Below are positions 51,955-60,051 of a stretch of DNA of 64,000 bases, piece by piece. A program made the position numbers and the translations under genes. Below the pieces are notes generated by a model. It was not told the DNA's origin. It saw only the letters and a list, made by a program, of their open reading frames with translations, and ran no database searches. Within the stretch, counting starts at the first letter, position 1. Each line of letters begins with the position of its first letter. This DNA is from an uncultured Pelagimonas sp. (lineage in GTDB: Bacteria > Pseudomonadota > Alphaproteobacteria > Rhodobacterales > Rhodobacteraceae): positions 1 through 64,000 of the forward strand of contig CANMIH010000010.1 of assembly GCA_947497905.1 (NCBI GenBank), in the 5' to 3' direction.

Positions 51955-53355
51955 ATGACGAATCTGACCACAAATTCCCCGACCGAAGAGCTGCAGCGTC
52001 TGGATGCGGCACACCATATGCATCCGTTCACCTGTGGCAGTGAATTGACCGAAAAAGGGGCGCGTGTGATTACGCGTGCGGAAGGATGTTGGCTGACAGA
52101 TAGTGAAGGCAACCGCATTCTCGATGCCATGGCGGGCCTCTGGTGTGTGAACATTGGCTATGGTCGCAAAGAATTGGCTGAGGCCGCCGCGCGTCAGATG
52201 GAAGAACTGCCGTATTACAACACCTTCTTTCAAACCACCCATGTGCCGGGCTTAAATCTTGCGGCCAAGCTGGCTGAAATGGCGCCGGGCGATTTGAATC
52301 ATGTGTTCTTTGCCGGGTCAGGCTCCGAGGCCAATGACACCAACCTGCGTATGGTCCGCACCTATTGGGCGGCAAAAGGTCAACCTGATCGCAATGTCAT
52401 CATTGGCCGTTGGAATGGCTACCACGGATCAACGCTTGGCGCGATGTCGCTTGGCGGGATGACCGGCATGCACGCGCAGGGGGGCGTTGTTCAGGGCATC
52501 GAGCACATTCCTCAGCCGAACTGGTGGGCCGAAGGGGGCGACATGTCGCCAGAGGAATTCGGTCTGGCACGCGCGCAGGAGTTGGAGAAAAAGATCCTTG
52601 AGATCGGTGCGGATAAGGTCGCGGCCTTTATCGCAGAGCCGGTGCAAGGCGCGGGCGGTGTGATTGTTGCCCCCGATACCTACTGGGCTGAGATCCAACG
52701 TATCGTCGATCAGTACGGTATCCTGTTGATTGCGGATGAGGTGATCTGTGGCTTTGGTCGCACGGGCAACTGGTTCGGCATTGAGACGCTGGGCATCCGT
52801 CCGCATATCATGACCATCGCAAAGGGTCTGTCGTCGGGCTATCAGCCGATCGGCGGCAGTATTGTCTGCGACGAAGTGGCCGAGGTGATCGGCAGCGTCG
52901 AGTTCAACCACGGCTATACCTATTCGGGGCACCCGGTTGCGGCGGCGGTTGCGCTGGAAAACCTGCGCATCATGGAAGAAGAGGGTATCGTTGATACCGT
53001 CCGCGACGAGACAGCACCGTATCTTAAAGACCGCTTTGAATCATTGGCAGATCATCCGCTGGTGGGTGAGGTCAAGATTGTGGGTATGATGGGCTCCCTG
53101 GCGCTGACACCTGATGCCGCAAACCGGGCTCCGTTCAAAGCAGATGCTGGGACTGCGGGCTTCATCTGTCGCGAGCGTTGCTTTGCCAATAATCTGATCA
53201 TGCGCCATGTCGGCGACCGCATGGTGATCTCGCCGCCTTTGGTGATCTCTAAAGAAGAGATCGACACGCTGATTGAGCGTGCGCGCAAGAGCCTTGATGA
53301 AGCGCATGAAATCTTGAAGGAAAAAGGTCTGATGGAGGCGGGAAGCCGCACCTGA
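51955..53355 (+). CDS. Class III aminotransferase (putrescine/omega-amino acid:pyruvate type)
   Basis: This 466-residue PLP enzyme has the class III core: ITRAEGCWLTDSEGNRILDAMAGLWCVNIGYGRKE, FFAGSGSEANDTNLRM, GYHGSTLGAMSLGGM, LLIADEVICGFGRTGNWFG and the lysine in TIAKGLSSGYQPIGG. It probably transfers the amino group of putrescine or another omega-amine to pyruvate. I prefer the ATG at 51955 because TGAGG lies six bases upstream; the ATG at 51943 adds four residues. It is near the pot operon and GntR gene but separated by the PepSY pair, so the functional link is inferred. Confidence 0.88.
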   Translation: MTNLTTNSPTEELQRLDAAHHMHPFTCGSELTEKGARVITRAEGCWLTDSEGNRILDAMAGLWCVNIGYGRKELAEAAARQMEELPYYNTFFQTTHVPGLNLAAKLAEMAPGDLNHVFFAGSGSEANDTNLRMVRTYWAAKGQPDRNVIIGRWNGYHGSTLGAMSLGGMTGMHAQGGVVQGIEHIPQPNWWAEGGDMSPEEFGLARAQELEKKILEIGADKVAAFIAEPVQGAGGVIVAPDTYWAEIQRIVDQYGILLIADEVICGFGRTGNWFGIETLGIRPHIMTIAKGLSSGYQPIGGSIVCDEVAEVIGSVEFNHGYTYSGHPVAAAVALENLRIMEEEGIVDTVRDETAPYLKDRFESLADHPLVGEVKIVGMMGSLALTPDAANRAPFKADAGTAGFICRERCFANNLIMRHVGDRMVISPPLVISKEEIDTLIERARKSLDEAHEILKEKGLMEAGSRT

Positions 53356-53375
53356 TCTTGAGTCGAGAAATGAAA

Positions 53376-53408
53376 AAAGGCCTCCCTAACCGGGAGGCCT
53401 TTCATTTT
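53376..53408. terminator. Bidirectional terminator between the aminotransferase and pfkB-type genes
   Basis: AAAGGCCTCCC and GGGAGGCCTTT form an eleven-pair stem with loop TAACC. T-rich sequence follows on both strands (TTCATTTT on plus, TTTTTT on minus). It serves two convergent genes. Confidence 0.92.
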
Positions 53409-54288
53409 AGGCGGTGGCTTTGACTGGGGGCTGTCGGAGTGCGCCTGTTCCACCGGCGTGCTGGACCCCAGCGGATCCGCTGGCAATGCCCGATGCTAGG
53501 CAGTCAAGATCCGAGGCTGAGTTGAGCCAGGCATTGAGGAACCCGGCATTAAAGGCGTCGCCCGCACCCGTGGTGTCAATCACGGGTACCTTGGGGGCAT
53601 CTGCCTGAATTTTGCGCCCCTTGCGGACCAGATGTGCGCCCTGCGCACCTGTCTTGACCACCGTTGTCGCCTCTGGCAGCGGAACCCCGATAAGATCCAG
53701 CCGCGCAGCTTCGTGTTCATTGGGCAAAAATAGATCGACAGCAGATATCAACGAGGTCAGGTCTTTGCCTGCGTCGAAGAGGTCTTCATCCCAACCGCAA
53801 TCGAGCGAGATGCTGACACCGCTCTTATGAGCAAGATCGATCAGTTCGGGGTGTTCCACCAATGTGCGCAGCTCACCGATATGCAGATGGCGTATACCTT
53901 CAAAAAGTACCGCTTGGACCGGAGGCAAAGCGGGGCCAGATTTACGGCTGAGAAACGCGCGATCACTGTCGGTGGTGATGGCCACGGTGATCTGCGGGTC
54001 AAACTCAGCCGCCGTTGGTGCGCATCGCCTCGTGTCGAGTTGATCAAACAAAGGATCTTGCATCACAAAATCCGCAAAGGGTGCGGAGGGGATCATGGCC
54101 ATGAGCGCAGTGGGACGCCCCAGCGCGGCAAGGGTCGCGGCGGTGATAAATGCCCCCCCGCCAATATCCATGCACAGACCTTTGGCGAATGTTTCTGTAC
54201 CTGCCGTAGGCAAACCAGGTGCGCCTGTAAAAATCAGATCGCAGTACAGGCGACCGACACAGAGCACCTTTTCTGGGCGTTCTGTCAC
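53407..54288 (-). CDS. PfkB-family carbohydrate kinase
   Basis: This 293-residue kinase has the N-terminal CVGRLYCDLIFTGAPGLPTAGTETFAKG region, a GGGAFITAATLAALG glycine motif and the C-terminal anion-hole and catalytic aspartate motif DTTGAGDAFNAGFL. It should phosphorylate a sugar or sugar derivative in the cytosol. It overlaps the upstream ATPase gene by four bases and is the last gene of the transporter operon. Fructosamine kinases, KDG kinases and ribokinases are all in this family, so the substrate is open. Confidence 0.87.
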   Translation of the reverse strand: MTERPEKVLCVGRLYCDLIFTGAPGLPTAGTETFAKGLCMDIGGGAFITAATLAALGRPTALMAMIPSAPFADFVMQDPLFDQLDTRRCAPTAAEFDPQITVAITTDSDRAFLSRKSGPALPPVQAVLFEGIRHLHIGELRTLVEHPELIDLAHKSGVSISLDCGWDEDLFDAGKDLTSLISAVDLFLPNEHEAARLDLIGVPLPEATTVVKTGAQGAHLVRKGRKIQADAPKVPVIDTTGAGDAFNAGFLNAWLNSASDLDCLASGIASGSAGVQHAGGTGALRQPPVKATA

Positions 54289-55340
54289 GACACCACCTGA
54301 CCGGTTTTGGCGTCAAACAGATGAAGGTCATCCGTTGCGGCGCCGAGCTTGACCACCTCGCCGACCTCTGGCGGGCGACGTCCGTCTGCCTTGGCCACCA
54401 CTTCACCAGAGGGGGTGTCGACATAGATTAGTGTTTCGGGGCCCAGAGGTTCGCGGACAGCCACCTTGCCCTCGACGATGGCATTATCGGCAACCGGATG
54501 CAGATCATCGGGCCGGACCCCAAGTAGAATGTCGGTTCCAGCCGCAGCACCGCGTTGAAGATCAAGCGTCTGGCCAGAGGACAACGCCACCTGGGTGCCA
54601 TCATAGGTGCCCGCAATCATGTTCATCGAAGGCGCTCCGACGAATTGTGCCACAAAGGCATTGGCGGGGTTGCGATAGACCTCGTCCGGGGTGCCAACCT
54701 GTTGAATATGCCCATCTTTCATGATGACAATGCGATCTGCCATGGTCATGGCCTCTACCTGATCATGGGTTACAAAGATGATCGTGCTGCCAACACGCTG
54801 GTGCAGTTTTTTGATTTCCAGCCGCATCTGTGTGCGCAGCTGTGCATCGAGGTTGGACAGCGGTTCATCAAAGAGAAAGACGGCCGGATCCCTGACCATG
54901 GCGCGCCCGATGGCGACCCGCTGGCGTTGGCCCCCTGACAGGGCATCCGGTTTGCGCTCCAGAAGATCTTCCATGCCAAGGATACCCGCAACCTCTAGGA
55001 TCCGCTGTTCCTTTTCAGCTTTGGGCAGTTTTGAAGACCGCAACCCAAATGCGATGTTCTTTTTCACCGTCATATGTGGGTAGATCGCGTAGTTCTGAAA
55101 GACCATTGCGATGTCCCGGTCTTTCGGCTCTAGATTGTTGACTTCACGGTCACCAATCACGATCGACCCACCGGTCACTTCTTCCAGCCCGGCAATCATC
55201 CGCAATGTGGTTGATTTCCCGCAGCCAGAGGGTCCGACAAAAACAACAAATTCGCCATCTTCCACATCAAGATTGATGCTGTGCAAGACTTCGGTCGCAC
55301 CATAAGCTTTGACCAGATTTTTCAAACTAAGATTTGCCAT
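54285..55340 (-). CDS. Sugar-type ABC transporter ATP-binding protein (UgpC/MalK type)
   Basis: This 351-residue ATPase has Walker A GPSGCGKS (residues 36-43), signature ALSGGQRQRVAIGRAMV, Walker B VFLFDEPLSNLD and a C-terminal TOBE-type domain. It energises the two permeases encoded at 56825 and 57708. The gene lies between the ArgH-like gene (three-base gap) and pfkB (four-base overlap), so uptake and metabolism are co-transcribed. Confidence 0.92.
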   Translation of the reverse strand: MANLSLKNLVKAYGATEVLHSINLDVEDGEFVVFVGPSGCGKSTTLRMIAGLEEVTGGSIVIGDREVNNLEPKDRDIAMVFQNYAIYPHMTVKKNIAFGLRSSKLPKAEKEQRILEVAGILGMEDLLERKPDALSGGQRQRVAIGRAMVRDPAVFLFDEPLSNLDAQLRTQMRLEIKKLHQRVGSTIIFVTHDQVEAMTMADRIVIMKDGHIQQVGTPDEVYRNPANAFVAQFVGAPSMNMIAGTYDGTQVALSSGQTLDLQRGAAAGTDILLGVRPDDLHPVADNAIVEGKVAVREPLGPETLIYVDTPSGEVVAKADGRRPPEVGEVVKLGAATDDLHLFDAKTGQVVS

Positions 55341-55343
55341 GGG

Positions 55344-56828
55344 TCAGGCCTCCAACAGAGCCTTAAAGGCCGTATCAAGCGCATGTTGCGCATTTTTGCG
55401 ACGGATTGCGCGGCTTGTGCTTCGTGACATCAGATCAACAAGATCTGTGCGATAGGTATCAAAAGCGGCGGATAGGGCTGCGGGGGCCGGGCCTCCAAAG
55501 CGGTCGCGTCGCGAGACGAACCCCTCCATCGAAACGGCCTCTCGAAACGCCTCTTCGGTGAGTGTCGGGGCATGTCCGGTTGCGGTCTCAAAGGCCGATA
55601 CAAAGGCCGCATATCCTTCGCCGAGATTTGCCTGTTTTCGAATGCAGGCCCGAGAGGTATGAGCGGCGATTTCATGGGCCTGGCGGAAGGTTAGCCCCTC
55701 GTCGCGCACCAATGTGTCGGCCAGCTCGGTGATTGTGACACAGGCGGCTTCAGCGTTGCGTTTCACATTGGCAGAGTTGACAGAGCAGGCCGGCAGGAAG
55801 GCAGTCATCAAACGCAGAACCCGATCTGCCGAGTTGAATGCCGCATACCCAGCCTGCTGAACTTCGCCTTCGCTGTCGTTCATATCCGTGAAGGGGGTGT
55901 TGTGCATGGTCGACATCATTGTGTCGCAATGCCCAACGGTGACCGACGAGAGATGGCGCAGATGCTCGATGGGAACCGGATTGCGTTTTTGGGGCATGAT
56001 CGAACTGATCTGGACCAAGGCGTTTGGCACATAAAGCTGACCAACTTCGAAACTGGACCAAAACGCCATGTCCTGAACCGTGCGGCCGAGGTGCAGAAAC
56101 ATCAACTTGATCGCGGAATACAGCCCGGTGATGTAATCCACAGAGGCGATACACCCATAGCTGTTTTGCACCGAGCCATCAAAACCCAGCAGATCGGCGG
56201 TGCGCGCGCGGTCAATCGGAAAGCCGGAGGTTGTAATTGCCGCCGCGCCAAGCGGGCAGCGATCGACCACATCAATGGCGTCACTCAGGCGTTTGGCATC
56301 GCGCAGAAGCACCTCAATCATGGCCGCTAGGTAATGGCCAAACGTGGTGGCCTGCGCTGGTTGACCATGCGTATAGGCGACAATCAGGGTCTCAGATTCT
56401 TGCTCCGCTTTGCTCAACAGCGCCTGGATGAGGGTCAAAACCTGCCCCATCATTGCCTGAGACCGCGCCAGAAGGCCCATGCGAAAGACTGTGTGGTCGA
56501 TGTCGTTGCGTGAGCGCGCAGTGTGTAGCGCGCCTCCGAGGTCTCCCAGATGTTTACGCAACTCCGTTTCGATCCAGAAGAAATAGTCTTCAAATTCTCC
56601 GGTGTAGGTGAGTTTTTCCAAATCGACTTCGCCATGAGCCGCCTGCACGGCTTGGGCGAGTTTTGCGCTCTCAGCAGATCCGATGATGCCAGTTTCCTTC
56701 AGCATCACCAGATGGGCCCGGTCGATCATCGCCATGTGATCGGCAAAGTGGGTTTTCACCCCGTCGAACAGAGGGCCAAGAACGGTGTCAGCATAGGTGC
56801 TGTCGGGGAAAATGCTTGTGTCTGTCAT
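55344..56828 (-). CDS. Argininosuccinate lyase-like enzyme of the fumarase/aspartase superfamily
   Basis: This 494-residue protein has the superfamily motifs: HTARSRNDIDHT, YTHGQPAQATTFGHYL and the signature loop SSIMPQKRNPVPIEHLRHL with the catalytic serine pair. Argininosuccinate lyase normally reads GRSRNDQ and is about 460 residues long; here A and I replace two conserved positions. The gene is embedded in a sugar-type ABC operon between a permease gene (ATGA overlap) and the ATPase gene. It is therefore more likely to release fumarate from an N-substituted aspartate in catabolism than to make arginine. The substrate is unknown. Confidence 0.85.
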   Translation of the reverse strand: MTDTSIFPDSTYADTVLGPLFDGVKTHFADHMAMIDRAHLVMLKETGIIGSAESAKLAQAVQAAHGEVDLEKLTYTGEFEDYFFWIETELRKHLGDLGGALHTARSRNDIDHTVFRMGLLARSQAMMGQVLTLIQALLSKAEQESETLIVAYTHGQPAQATTFGHYLAAMIEVLLRDAKRLSDAIDVVDRCPLGAAAITTSGFPIDRARTADLLGFDGSVQNSYGCIASVDYITGLYSAIKLMFLHLGRTVQDMAFWSSFEVGQLYVPNALVQISSIMPQKRNPVPIEHLRHLSSVTVGHCDTMMSTMHNTPFTDMNDSEGEVQQAGYAAFNSADRVLRLMTAFLPACSVNSANVKRNAEAACVTITELADTLVRDEGLTFRQAHEIAAHTSRACIRKQANLGEGYAAFVSAFETATGHAPTLTEEAFREAVSMEGFVSRRDRFGGPAPAALSAAFDTYRTDLVDLMSRSTSRAIRRKNAQHALDTAFKALLEA

Positions 56829-57706
56829 CCTTTAAGGCCCGCCATAACAACACCGCGGATGATGAACCGCTGGAAGATGAGAAAGAAGATAAGGGTTGGA
56901 AGTGTTGAGATCGCGGCACCGGTCATGATCAATTCCCAAGCCACATCCGCCTCGTCTCCAAAGCCGGAAAGCCCTACAGGAATGGTGTACATTTCGGTTG
57001 AATTGGTCACGATCAGCGGCCAGAGGAATGCGGTCCAATTGCCGAGGAACACAAAGATTGCCAGGGCGGCCAGCGCCGGTTTGACCAAAGGCATGGCTAC
57101 GGTCCACCAGATCTGTAGCTCGTTAAGCCCATCGATCCGTGCGGCTTCGATGAAATCGTCCGGAACACTCTCAAAAAACTGTTTCATTAAGAAGGTGCCG
57201 AAGCCTGTCATGAGGCCGGGGAACATGATGCCCCAATAGCTATCGAGCCAGCCAAATTGCTGAGACATGAGATACCACGGGATCACCAGCATTTCGGTCG
57301 GGATCATCAGGGTCGACAGGATGGCGATGAACACCAATGTGCGGCCCGGGAACTTGAACTTACACAGGGTGTAGCCCACCAGACTGTCAAACAACAGATT
57401 TGAGATGGTCGTGGCCGTCGCGATGATCGCTGAGTTGATGAACCACATGTAAAAGCGCCCATCTTCAAGAACATAGGTATAATTCTCAATGGTTGGTTCA
57501 TCAGGGATAAGATTGACGTTGTAGACTTCGTGCGGCCATTTCAACGAGGTGGAGATCATGTAGATGATCGGCATCACCATCAATATGCCGCCAAAAAACA
57601 ACACCAGCCAGCGCAGGATCTGTCCCATATTGCGCGGCTTGGATGTGCCGGACGCAGCATCCATCAGGCCCGCAGTTGTGGGTTTGAGGCTTTCAGTCGC
57701 GCTCAT
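56825..57706 (-). CDS. Sugar-type ABC transporter permease (MalG type)
   Basis: This 293-residue permease has about six spans (first: LRWLVLFFGGILMVMPIIYMISTSL) and the EAA loop EAARIDGLNELQIWWTVAMPLVKPALAALAIFVFLG. It forms the membrane channel with the MalF-type protein encoded just upstream. Its stop overlaps the ArgH-like start by four bases. Confidence 0.92.
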   Translation of the reverse strand: MSATESLKPTTAGLMDAASGTSKPRNMGQILRWLVLFFGGILMVMPIIYMISTSLKWPHEVYNVNLIPDEPTIENYTYVLEDGRFYMWFINSAIIATATTISNLLFDSLVGYTLCKFKFPGRTLVFIAILSTLMIPTEMLVIPWYLMSQQFGWLDSYWGIMFPGLMTGFGTFLMKQFFESVPDDFIEAARIDGLNELQIWWTVAMPLVKPALAALAIFVFLGNWTAFLWPLIVTNSTEMYTIPVGLSGFGDEADVAWELIMTGAAISTLPTLIFFLIFQRFIIRGVVMAGLKG

Positions 57707-57707
57707 G

Positions 57708-58601
57708 TTACGTGCTCCTCAAAAGGCGCAGCTGGATCAGACTGACCACCAGCAGAATTAGGAACAACACGACGGTTTGCGCCGCAGCATAGCCCATGTC
57801 GAATGAATTAAAGGCGGTGTCGTAGATCATCAGAACCAGAGGTTTGGTCGAGTTCAACGGGCCACCGGGGTTGTTGGTGGTCATGTTGAATACATGGTCA
57901 AAGATACGCAGGAACCCGATGGACGAGAACACTACGATAAAGACGATTGTCGAGCGTAGCAGAGGAATGGTGATCTGGGTCAGAATGGTGAACCAGCCCA
58001 CGCCATCGATGCGTGCCGCTTCGTAATAAGACGTTGGAATCGCGCGCAGACCTGCCATGAAGATGATCACCTGAAAGCCAAGTCCGGCCCAGATCGCAGG
58101 AGCGAGCACCGAGGGAAGGGCGGTTTCCGTCGATCCCAGAAATTCAATCTGAGCGATGCCAAAGCCAGCGAGCACATTGTTGAACAGGCCAATCGGCACG
58201 CCCTGATAGAACCAACGCCAGACCCATGCCATGGCCACCGCGCTTGTCATGAAGGGCAAAAAGTACAGCATGCGCAGAAAGCCATGGGCAAAGCGCACTT
58301 TGTCGAGGTGGTAGGCAATCACAAACGAGATCAGCAAAGAGATCGGGGTTCCAAGCAATAGATAGGCAAAGGTGTTGCGGAACACGACCCAGAAGACCTC
58401 GTCATGCCAAAGCTTGATGTAGTTTTCCCAACCGACCCAGGTCCGTGCTCCTAGCAGGTTCCAGTCCTGAAACGAGATCAGGATGGCGTTGCCAGTGGGA
58501 TAAAAGCGGATGACGGTATAGAATAGCACCGGCAGGGCAAGAAAAGCCCATGCCCATAAGATCTGCTTTTGGCGGATCGTCAGGTTGCGATAAAAGGACA
58601 T
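57708..58601 (-). CDS. Sugar-type ABC transporter permease (MalF type)
   Basis: This 297-residue permease has about six spans and the EAA loop EAARIDGVGWFTILTQITIPLLRSTIVFIVVFSSIG. It lies one base before the MalG-type gene and 59 bp after the binding-protein gene, with a stem-loop between. Substrate specificity is set by the binding protein. Confidence 0.92.
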   Translation of the reverse strand: MSFYRNLTIRQKQILWAWAFLALPVLFYTVIRFYPTGNAILISFQDWNLLGARTWVGWENYIKLWHDEVFWVVFRNTFAYLLLGTPISLLISFVIAYHLDKVRFAHGFLRMLYFLPFMTSAVAMAWVWRWFYQGVPIGLFNNVLAGFGIAQIEFLGSTETALPSVLAPAIWAGLGFQVIIFMAGLRAIPTSYYEAARIDGVGWFTILTQITIPLLRSTIVFIVVFSSIGFLRIFDHVFNMTTNNPGGPLNSTKPLVLMIYDTAFNSFDMGYAAAQTVVLFLILLVVSLIQLRLLRST

Positions 58602-58625
58602 TTTGGGGGATCTCAGATCAGAGGG

Positions 58626-58652
58626 TGACCCGGCACAAGATGCACCGGGTCA
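58626..58652 (-). other. Intercistronic stem-loop after the sugar-binding-protein gene
   Basis: TGACCCGG and CCGGGTCA form an eight-pair stem in the 59-bp gap between the binding-protein and MalF-type genes. It lacks a T-run and resembles the stem-loops after dctP, urtA and potF. Confidence 0.62.
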
Positions 58653-58660
58653 GAGGACTG

Positions 58661-59917
58661 TTACTTATAGTAATCGTCGAGGATTTTTTGCTCAGCAACA
58701 GCTGCTGCCTTGAGGCTGTCCATCAGCTCGGCATCTTGCAGGAACACGCGCTCAACCATCTGCATCAACTCGGCGCGCTGGGCGCTTTCATTGGCAAATT
58801 TGGTGGTGTTTGCATAGGCAAGGCCGCGGATGAACGGGCCAAACACCGGATCATTGGCATTGGAGTCTGTCATGCCAACCGAGGGCTTCGCAGGCAGTTC
58901 GCCGACCACATCCAGCCAGATCTGCATCGCTTCGTCCGAGGTGATGTAGTCCATGAACTTCAGCGCGGCTTCTTGCTTTTCGCCTTCTGCTTTGGTGGTT
59001 ACGGCGTTTACCCAGTAAGAGCTATAGTTCGCACGCACACCGTCGTTGTTCGCAGGAAGCTCGGCCACACCCCACTTCAAACCACGGATCTTGTTGAGCG
59101 ATCCAATGCGGAACGATCCGTCGATATGCATGCAGGCGCGGCTGGCTTTGAAGGCGGCCTGCGGTTCGTCCATAAAGCCCGCTTTTGTGACTTTATGTTC
59201 GGTCTCCAACCCGGTGTAGAAGGCCAGGGCCTTTTCACCCGCGTCGGTGGCATAGTTGACGGTTTTGTAGTCGTCATTATAGGGATCGCCGCCGAACTGA
59301 CGGACCAGAACTTCGCGGAACCAGTGGTGGTCCTGCGCGTTCATGCCGGTTGTAAAGCCAACCTGTGTGAGATTGCCCGCGCCGTCGACTTTGGTGCAGG
59401 CCTTGGCGGCCTCAACCAGCTCATCCAGCGTTTCAGGGGCTTTTTCGATGCCCGCTTCTTTGAACAGACGTTCGTTGTAGAACAGGGCCAGCGAACGGAC
59501 GGCCGTGGGCAGCGCATAATACTGTCCGTCCCGCTTCATCGCCTGAACCATGGGGAAGAATTCAGAATCAACCTCTGCCGGGTCAAAAGACGCTGTTGGC
59601 AGTGGCTGGATAAGGTCGGCTTCGATGTAATCGTTCAGCCAGCCGTAGAACAGCTGGACCACGTCCGGGCCTTCTCCCGCCGGGATTGCCGCCGCAACTT
59701 TGGTACGGTAGTCGGCGTAAGGGAAATGAGACATCTTAACGGTGATGCCGGGGTTGGCCGCCTCAAATTTCTCAATCAACTGGCTCATGGCGTCGACGCG
59801 GGCGTCGAAGAAATACTGCCAGTATTCAATTTCCACATCTGCCATCGCAGCAGGCGCAGTCAGGGCGGCTAGGGATGTCATCCCGGCAAAAGCCAGCCCT
59901 TTCAAATGGGTAATCAT
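58661..59917 (-). CDS. Extracellular solute-binding protein of a sugar-type ABC transporter
   Basis: This 418-residue periplasmic protein has a signal peptide (MITHLKGLAFAGMTSLAALTAPAAMA) and the family 1 binding-protein fold (VEIEYWQYFFDARVDAMSQLIEKFEAANPGITVKMSHFPY; GEGPDVVQLFYGWL). GGGAGG precedes the ATG. It heads the operon of permeases, ArgH-like lyase, ATPase and PfkB kinase. An inverted repeat in the upstream region at 60001-60044 should place it under ROK control. Confidence 0.92.
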   Translation of the reverse strand: MITHLKGLAFAGMTSLAALTAPAAMADVEIEYWQYFFDARVDAMSQLIEKFEAANPGITVKMSHFPYADYRTKVAAAIPAGEGPDVVQLFYGWLNDYIEADLIQPLPTASFDPAEVDSEFFPMVQAMKRDGQYYALPTAVRSLALFYNERLFKEAGIEKAPETLDELVEAAKACTKVDGAGNLTQVGFTTGMNAQDHHWFREVLVRQFGGDPYNDDYKTVNYATDAGEKALAFYTGLETEHKVTKAGFMDEPQAAFKASRACMHIDGSFRIGSLNKIRGLKWGVAELPANNDGVRANYSSYWVNAVTTKAEGEKQEAALKFMDYITSDEAMQIWLDVVGELPAKPSVGMTDSNANDPVFGPFIRGLAYANTTKFANESAQRAELMQMVERVFLQDAELMDSLKAAAVAEQKILDDYYK

Positions 59918-60000
59918 GTCAGTTCCTCCCGAAAATTGACCTGGCGGTTTTGCACAGGTCGGTGGGCTTGTTTGAATACGTCAAGCCGTCATTCACAAAG

Positions 60001-60044
60001 CATTAACTCAACCCACTTGAATAGTCAATTAATTTGAGTTAATG
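60001..60044. promoter_or_regulatory. Operator for the ROK regulator
   Basis: CATTAACTCAA (60001-60011) and TTGAGTTAATG (60034-60044) are exact inverted repeats of 11 bp whose centres are 33 bp apart, about three helical turns. They lie in the 134-bp divergent region between the transporter operon and the ROK gene, 7 bp from the ROK start. A minus-strand TTGACT, a possible -35 box of the transporter operon, lies between the arms. Confidence 0.7.
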
Positions 60045-60051
60045 AAATCAC

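Noticed and set aside
58550-59872. 440-codon open frame on the plus strand opposite the sugar-binding-protein gene
   Set aside because: The minus-strand gene has a signal peptide, a good ribosome site and conserved operon order; the plus-strand frame has none of these.
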